DNA of 64,000 nucleotides from Phorcus lineatus. Its lineage: Eukaryota; Mollusca; Gastropoda; Trochida; Trochidae. Below the pieces are notes generated by a model, which saw only the letters and a list, made by a program, of their open reading frames with translations, was not told the DNA's origin and did not search any database. The position numbers and the translations under genes were made by a program. Location: contig OV121091.1 of NCBI GenBank assembly GCA_921293015.1, positions 26,582,839 to 26,646,838 of the forward strand, written 5' to 3'. This document shows, piece after piece, positions 58,081-64,000 of the stretch (its first letter is position 1; every line of letters starts with the position of its first letter).

Positions 58081-60379
58081 GTGAAGCAAGGTATAAACTG
58101 GTTCAAGTATCATACATCTGTAACGGGTTATAATTCAACATACGGATAATAAAAGGCTACAGAAGTGTCTGACTTACGATTCAATCGTCTGTCAGTGATT
58201 GTAAACAAAATGGGTTTTTTTCAGTTAAGTAAAGGGAGGCGTCATTGGATACCGTTAACAGCTCCTTGCTTGATGAACATATAATCTAATGAACACTTCC
58301 TGAGAAGATATAACAGAGAAAAAATATGTGACATAGTTATTACCCGTGGCTAATGTGGAACAGGTGGGAGGAAAATGAGCGTGGTGTGTTCCAGTTGTAT
58401 ATCATACAGTTGTCTATAGTACTATGTTAAAAGGACAGTACACTAGCATTATTTTGTGATAATGAAAGACGAGGTAAAACTTCGCTTTTTGCATGAATGT
58501 TTTAAATGCTTAACGTTAAGACAATGAGCAGTATTTTTTTAAATGAATGTTGTTGTTTTTATTTTCACCCTAGGTCGCCCTGTCCACTTGAATTAATCAT
58601 TAAAATAAAATCCAACCATGGCGTAAGCAAATTAGTGCTGTATCTGCATTATAGTTCAGAGCTTTAACACCATGTTTCATTTGTTCAATGAGTGTTTTGA
58701 AATTCCAAACAATACGTATAGTGGCGATGCTATATTTCTCCCAACATTAATACTACTGAAATGTACTTGAAAAGTGACAAACCCCAAATTATCTTACCTC
58801 GTATCAAAAGCATGCATTACACTATATAAATAAGACAGGAAAACATCATGTAAAAGGCATTTAATCAATGGACACCGTAGTATCAAGTGGAATAAAGATT
58901 TAATTTTTTTGCATGGAAATAAAATGTACATAAAAACACAACATGTTTATTATCAGCGATAAATTTTAATCTTTAACGGGGGTACTCTATTTTTCTTAGC
59001 TGTATTAATCAATTATGGTACACAAATTTACAATTCTTAACTTACACTTTGACATGACATATTTGAAAATTAAAGCTGTAAGTAGCTGCCAATTAGTAAA
59101 AACAGCCTTAAAATCTTCAAAGTATTGTATGTCACCGCTAGGTATTGGAAGTTTTCGTGACGTTAAGTAAGTCCACAAGTATACATTTTGTATATGAATG
59201 ATGGAAAAAAGGAAACCAATTAGCTTTGTAAACGCTAACCTAATTCTATCAAGTAATTGCTTCCTTGATGTTGGCAAAAACCTTCACGAACTCAAATGAG
59301 CGATGTAGAACATAAGGTATTGCTAGGAATGAAATGACTACTTCAGCATATTCTTAATATTTAAAAAAACCGAATAGTTTGTCCTTAATAACCTCAAAGT
59401 ATGGAACAATTGTCATAGCTTCTCTGAGAATGTTTGATTGGGTATACACTCATGACCAAACGAAATTTGTCACAATTTTGAAACGATTCAACCAAAACAA
59501 CTAAAGAAGACAGAAATATAACATAAGGTACCTCTTATAAATACACCAATCCTTAAAATACCGAATCGCACAAATTTGACATTGATAACACCAGGTTTGC
59601 ATTATAACAACGCAAAGTCACCAAGGTCAGCATTTTCAATTTCCAGGTGTTTATTTTAATGTTTCAAAGCAACTTAAGTCGTTTAAAATTAAAATTTGTG
59701 TAACCAAAGTGCTGACAAATGCAATTCATGTTTCAACGTATCAAAAAAATTTGGTTTCTGAGAAATTGGAAACTTCGGATGGCGTCACAAGAGGGTTTCT
59801 GTAGTTCCTATGTACATCAGATAATGATAAATGCTCATCTGTTTAACGGTGCAGTTTGGAATCTAACGCGTATTTATAAAGGGTCTAAGAGTTAATCAAT
59901 CAGTAACACCCCGGCCTGAGTAATGCTTTAAAAGTACATGTACACTATTTCGACGTTGTCATCGTCATAAGATTATTGGTATTGTCTGAAAGTTTAGCTG
60001 TCTGAATGTGTCAACTATAAACAGTCCAACAAATCTGATTTCTTCTGAACACGGTCGTCCTGTGCACGAGTGCTTACCGGTATGTCGATCGACCTTATAT
60101 GTCCGGTTTGACACACAATTTTCTTCCATCATGAAATACTCAAATATCCTCCCGACAAAAATTAATTGTTGTCAATGAAAATGCGAGAAATAAGGCGATC
60201 TTTTTGTAACGAAGGGATCCGCCCAGTTTTGTCAGTTTTCAGAGACTATACTCTCATGTTTAACATGTACTTTTGTGTAGTTTATGTTCTGTGTATGCAA
60301 CGTTTAGTGCTTACATTCTTAAATTATTAATCCCGCCAGGGGCTCGGCAACTTTGTCTGCAGTAGTGAACTGTTCTACA
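58081..60379. other. intergenic sequence
   Basis: No gene, RNA gene or repeat I can support. The 90-codon - strand frame at 59,005-59,277 has no recognisable domain. Confidence 0.6.
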
Positions 60380-60592
60380 CGCAGTCAGGTTTGGATGCAA
60401 TGCTACACTGAATTTCAGCGCAGTACCACCCATGGTTCGCTAGTTCCAGCCGATGCTCGCAGGTCTCACCGCAATGCATAGCCATAATGGTGTTGCGGGC
60501 TTTCTCCCTGCAATAATACTAGCAGCCGCGATATAAGTGAAATAAGCTTGAAAGCGGCGTTAAACACCTAACACCTCACCTCACCTCTTTCA
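60380..60592 (+). repeat. SINE-like element with (CACCT)n tail
   Basis: GC-richer segment ending AAAGCGGCGTTAAACACC followed by repeated TCACC/TAACACC units. Its body shares ordered words with the degraded copy at 29,445-29,600 (TTGCxGGxxTTCTCCCTGCA). A tandem-repeat tail rather than poly(A) is seen in some invertebrate SINEs. I did not identify A and B boxes with confidence. Confidence 0.6.
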
Positions 60593-60644
60593 TTATTTTT
60601 CATAAATGCAGTTTAAAAACTTTCTTTTGATTGGAAACAAGCAT

Positions 60645-60810
60645 TTTTATTATTTCCTTCAATGGAGGACAACAGTATGAAGCTATTAATAGGAAGACGA
60701 CCGGAGCTTAAACTTATTTCCTTCAATGGAAGCATAAAACTAGTAGTAGAAAATCGACTGGGGTATATTTTTATTTCCTTCAATGGATGACGTAGATATA
60801 ACTAGTACAA
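60645..60810 (+). repeat. three spaced copies of TTATTTCCTTCAATGGA
   Basis: The 17-base word occurs at ~60,650, ~60,714 and ~60,771, spaced 57-64 bp. The sequence after each copy (GAC/AGTA/GAxGACxGG words) is also partly shared, so it is a short degenerate tandem array. Confidence 0.75.
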
Positions 60811-61525
60811 CAAAAGTTTGTTACTCGATTTGAGGAATATGGGAGTCAGATGATCAGAAACGAATGCACAGATGACGCCTTGATTAGCGTAAGGGAATCA
60901 AGTAAATACAGGGTGGGGAAACATATGTTTCAATACTTGGCTGATGCCAGAAGAGCTTGTGGGAGTTATTTCCAGCACCCATGACTGACACCTCCCCACA
61001 TATAAAGTGTTTACTTAAGTGCTAGAAGAATATGCTCCGTTGTCTGTTACCCACTCTAATGTATCTATAAGTACCGGATGTTATCCACTGTTTGAGGCAT
61101 TCAAAATAGTACACATCTTTTTACAAAACATATCCTCGGTACTTTGGATACATCGGTGTAACTGGGTTAATATTACTTTAGTTTACTCTGCCTCTATGAT
61201 AGTTAAGCATTTATGCATGAAAATTGCTTCAAAATATGTACTCACACAAGGGTAATTCGACAATTCAATTTCTTTATCCTTATATTGTTTAATGCGTTTT
61301 TCAATGACAGTTAAAAGATGGTGTAAATTTGTTTCCTATCTATAATTGAGTTAAGATGTTGAAAAAGAAAAATTAAGGCTTCTTTACTTCAAGTTCAACA
61401 ACATCTGCATCCTTTTAATGTGTTAAACTAGACCAGTTAACACAGATGTTAGGCCTGCACCGGTGAATGTGAGATAGTTCTTTCAAACTGGTTACGTCCT
61501 GTAGAGAATAGAGACAGTTTGCTTG

Positions 61526-61526
61526 T

Positions 61527-61578
<52 letters not shown>
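61526..61578. repeat. (TA)n microsatellite
   Basis: About 25 TA units, almost perfect, from 61,526 to 61,578. The Tyr/Ile open frames through it on both strands are artefacts. Confidence 0.97.
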
Positions 61579-61581
<3 letters not shown>

Positions 61582-64000
61582 CACTCTTTGCAAGACAGTG
61601 TTGGAAAAAGGAATCTAGTTAAAATAGCTGTAATATCATACGTCCATAGGTCCGTTATTACATCTAGAGAATTACGCACCTGTTCCGGGTCGCGCATGCG
61701 CGTACATCAGCTAATCAAATCTGAAAATGATAAATATAGACAAACGTAGAGCAAACGACAGCATGCGACAGTGGCCAAGATGCTCGTACTTGATTGGTTC
61801 AAAGCTGACTCACTGCCCTCATCTTAGTGGTCGGTTCATAGTTCGACAAAGGTCAGCTGAACATGACCTCAGTCAGTAAGTCCCTAGATATAATGACGGA
61901 TCATAACAGCTATTTTTGAACTAGATTGCAAATCGCGAGTTCTGTTCGAACAATCAACTTGAAAAAAGGCATAGCTTTTAAACGGACAACTGTTCAAAAC
62001 AGCACACAAAAGAATTGTAACTCCAGGCGCAATGACAGCACTGGTGGAAGTTTTAACCGACGATTGTTAATTGAACTTTATTCAATCAATAAATTTTATA
62101 AGCGCTTCAAACAGAGCCGAAATTAGCACTGCATAAAACATATTGCAAGATATAGACCCAGTTATATAGGTCCGTTGAGGAGGTCCATTCTGGTGCCACG
62201 AGGCGACGTCGAGGGCAAATTTAACTGACAGGGGACCCGTTTTTTTACGAATATTCAATCAGTGTCAGTACTTATCATTTTTACAAGAGAAAACAGTCTG
62301 TATCATAATCATCGGCGAACAGCACAGGTAAATGTTTTCACACAACTTGTACGACTGCGCATGTCCGGAATGTATTGGTTCCTACTTCAGAAAATAGGCA
62401 ACTCATATAGTCAAGAGAGTAAGTATTGTATAATGTTGATGCTTGATCCTAACTACAGTTTTACCTCTGAGGGCATTGCATGTACAAACATCTTATGTAG
62501 AAGTCGTGGTAACAAATTGCACGTTACGAAATTGCGTAAATAACAAGAATACCCTGAAGAAGTGTGTGTTGCTGCACTTCAGACTAATATATCTTGAACA
62601 GAACACCGTGTAGATAAGCATATGTCGTTAAAACACATGCTTCAGTTCATTTGGCATAACATGGAAGACTATTTTATAAAACCTAGTCCAAATGTACGCG
62701 TTTTTCACACTTTTATCATGCTAGTTTCTGGTACAATGCATACGGAACTGGCTCCTTCTCAAATATGTTGCATAAAATCTATGATTATCCTGAAAAACAC
62801 ACTTGCTTCGAAATCTTTCCAAAGTGTTAAAGTATGAAATTCAATCAACGATAAACCAACATCATTCTGAGAAAAAAATAGTTTATTTGCTATGATTATG
62901 TTTGTATTTCAGATGTTCAAACTTGTTCAAATGAAGTACTTTAACGTTACATTCTGTACGCGTGCTTATCGGCAACACTTCAAGTTGTGAGAAACGAGCT
63001 CGGTAGTCCTTAAGTTAAACATCTCACTTTTTCAGAGCATGTTTAAGTCGTAAGTGCATGCATTTATAGATAAAGATGTTGTATATTGTTCTTGTATAAT
63101 GGTTAAAAAATACCATTGTAACCTGTAATTTTCCGTTGCAGTCACGTGGTTTGCGCAACTGTTTGCCTAGTCAATTTCCATTACTCTGTTTGTGGACTCA
63201 AAGCCAATTATTTTATTTTTCAAAACAATTTTCTATGGCTTAATCTCAAAACCTGTTTCGGGAGTCTGTTACGTTTTTGTCTATAACTTGTAAGGTCATT
63301 CGTAGAGAACCCATAGTATCAGCAGAATCTTTTGGCTTGTCTCCAATTTGAGAATGTTATCAGAATTGCCAATCTGCAAACGCATTTATTTGCACGCTTC
63401 CATGTAATTCTCATCAAGCGAAGTATCATGAGTTCATACCTTTATATACAAAATGCACCATTTGTAAATGTATTTTGAAACAAAATCAATGTCATATTTA
63501 ACATAATTGACAAATGTGCATGCCTTTTGCCAGGCAACTATTGTTTCTGAACAAATTATCGCATTTGGTCATCTTTGGCGTTGTACATCAATTTCAAACA
63601 ACTTTTTAAAAAAAAGGACGTTACATTTGAGAAAGTCTGTGCTAAGGAAAATAATGTATGAAAAGACATATTTAGATGTATAACACATATTTCCATGATC
63701 TTCTCCAGAAGCCTAAAAGGCTTAAATCTTAAGTACCTTGGCCAATGGTGGTTATAAATTGTAGATCTGGTGCCTCTGTAGCCCCCAAAGAGAGGGTGTC
63801 CTCAAAAACGTTTTTCCTCTTCTACAGGTCTAAGCCTAAAAGGCCCTAGCCTGATATTGTAATTCACATGGGTCACGCTGTATGTCTGTTGTCTGTTACA
63901 AAGGCCTATCATCAAATTAAGATTGTAAATCGTGAATTATGATTCAAATCAAGGTCCCCAGCGGCCACACCTTAAGAAGTTATGACTTCTCTAGAATAAA
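61579..64000. other. intergenic sequence to window end
   Basis: No supportable gene. GC-richer patches occur at ~61,680-61,700 and ~62,160-62,240. Two copies of AAGCCTAAAAGGC lie at 63,711 and 63,831, perhaps part of an unnamed repeat cut by the window end. Confidence 0.5.

Noticed and set aside
61449-61749. Open frames with YIYIYI runs on both strands
   Set aside because: Products of the (TA)n microsatellite.
1-64000. tRNA or rRNA genes, CRISPR arrays, bacterial operons
   Set aside because: No tRNA box pair or rRNA-like stretch stood out, and the intron-rich eukaryotic structure makes prokaryotic features inapplicable.

Overview
The window looks like nuclear DNA of an invertebrate animal. 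It is AT-rich, genes are split by many GT-AG introns, one gene runs over 34 kb, and simple repeats, old transposons and SINE-like fragments are scattered through introns and spacers. A mollusc, probably a gastropod, is my best guess. That guess rests on SINE-like tails of a style I associate with gastropod genomes (near 23,030 and 60,550), and it is an inference.

Bases 379-34,890 (+ strand) hold the 3' part of one axonemal dynein heavy chain gene: 38 exons that I could join in frame with no break, giving the last 2,280 residues. This covers the end of AAA2, AAA3, an EF-hand insert, AAA4, the stalk with its microtubule-binding tip, AAA5, AAA6 and the C-terminal domain. The sequence follows the DNAH7 type (inner-arm, single-headed) along its whole length. 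The N-terminal ~1,700 residues lie upstream of the window. One intron uses a GC donor, one intron holds a candidate 21-nt in-frame microexon, and introns carry a CR1/L2-like retrotransposon end, a 1.7-kb terminal-inverted-repeat element with an 8-bp target duplication, and minisatellites.

Bases ~35,400-50,800 are mostly gene-free. The only coding-like signal is a possible terminal exon on the - strand (36,850-37,032). There is also a triplet-rich low-complexity block and a few short palindromes.

Bases 50,840-56,746 hold two convergent, paralogous genes for CD225 (dispanin/IFITM-type) two-helix membrane proteins: 324 aa on + and 451 aa on -. Their membrane domains are closely alike. Their long, probably disordered N-terminal regions are unrelated to each other, and each contains its own internal repeats. 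Both have one coding exon preceded by a likely 5'-UTR splice acceptor.

Bases 56,747-64,000 are intergenic, with a 445-bp terminal-inverted-repeat element, a SINE-like copy, a short three-unit repeat and a (TA)n microsatellite. The dynein gene and the CD225 pair have no evident functional link. The best candidates for something undescribed are the CD225 pair, the dynein microexon and the two elements with 8-bp duplications.
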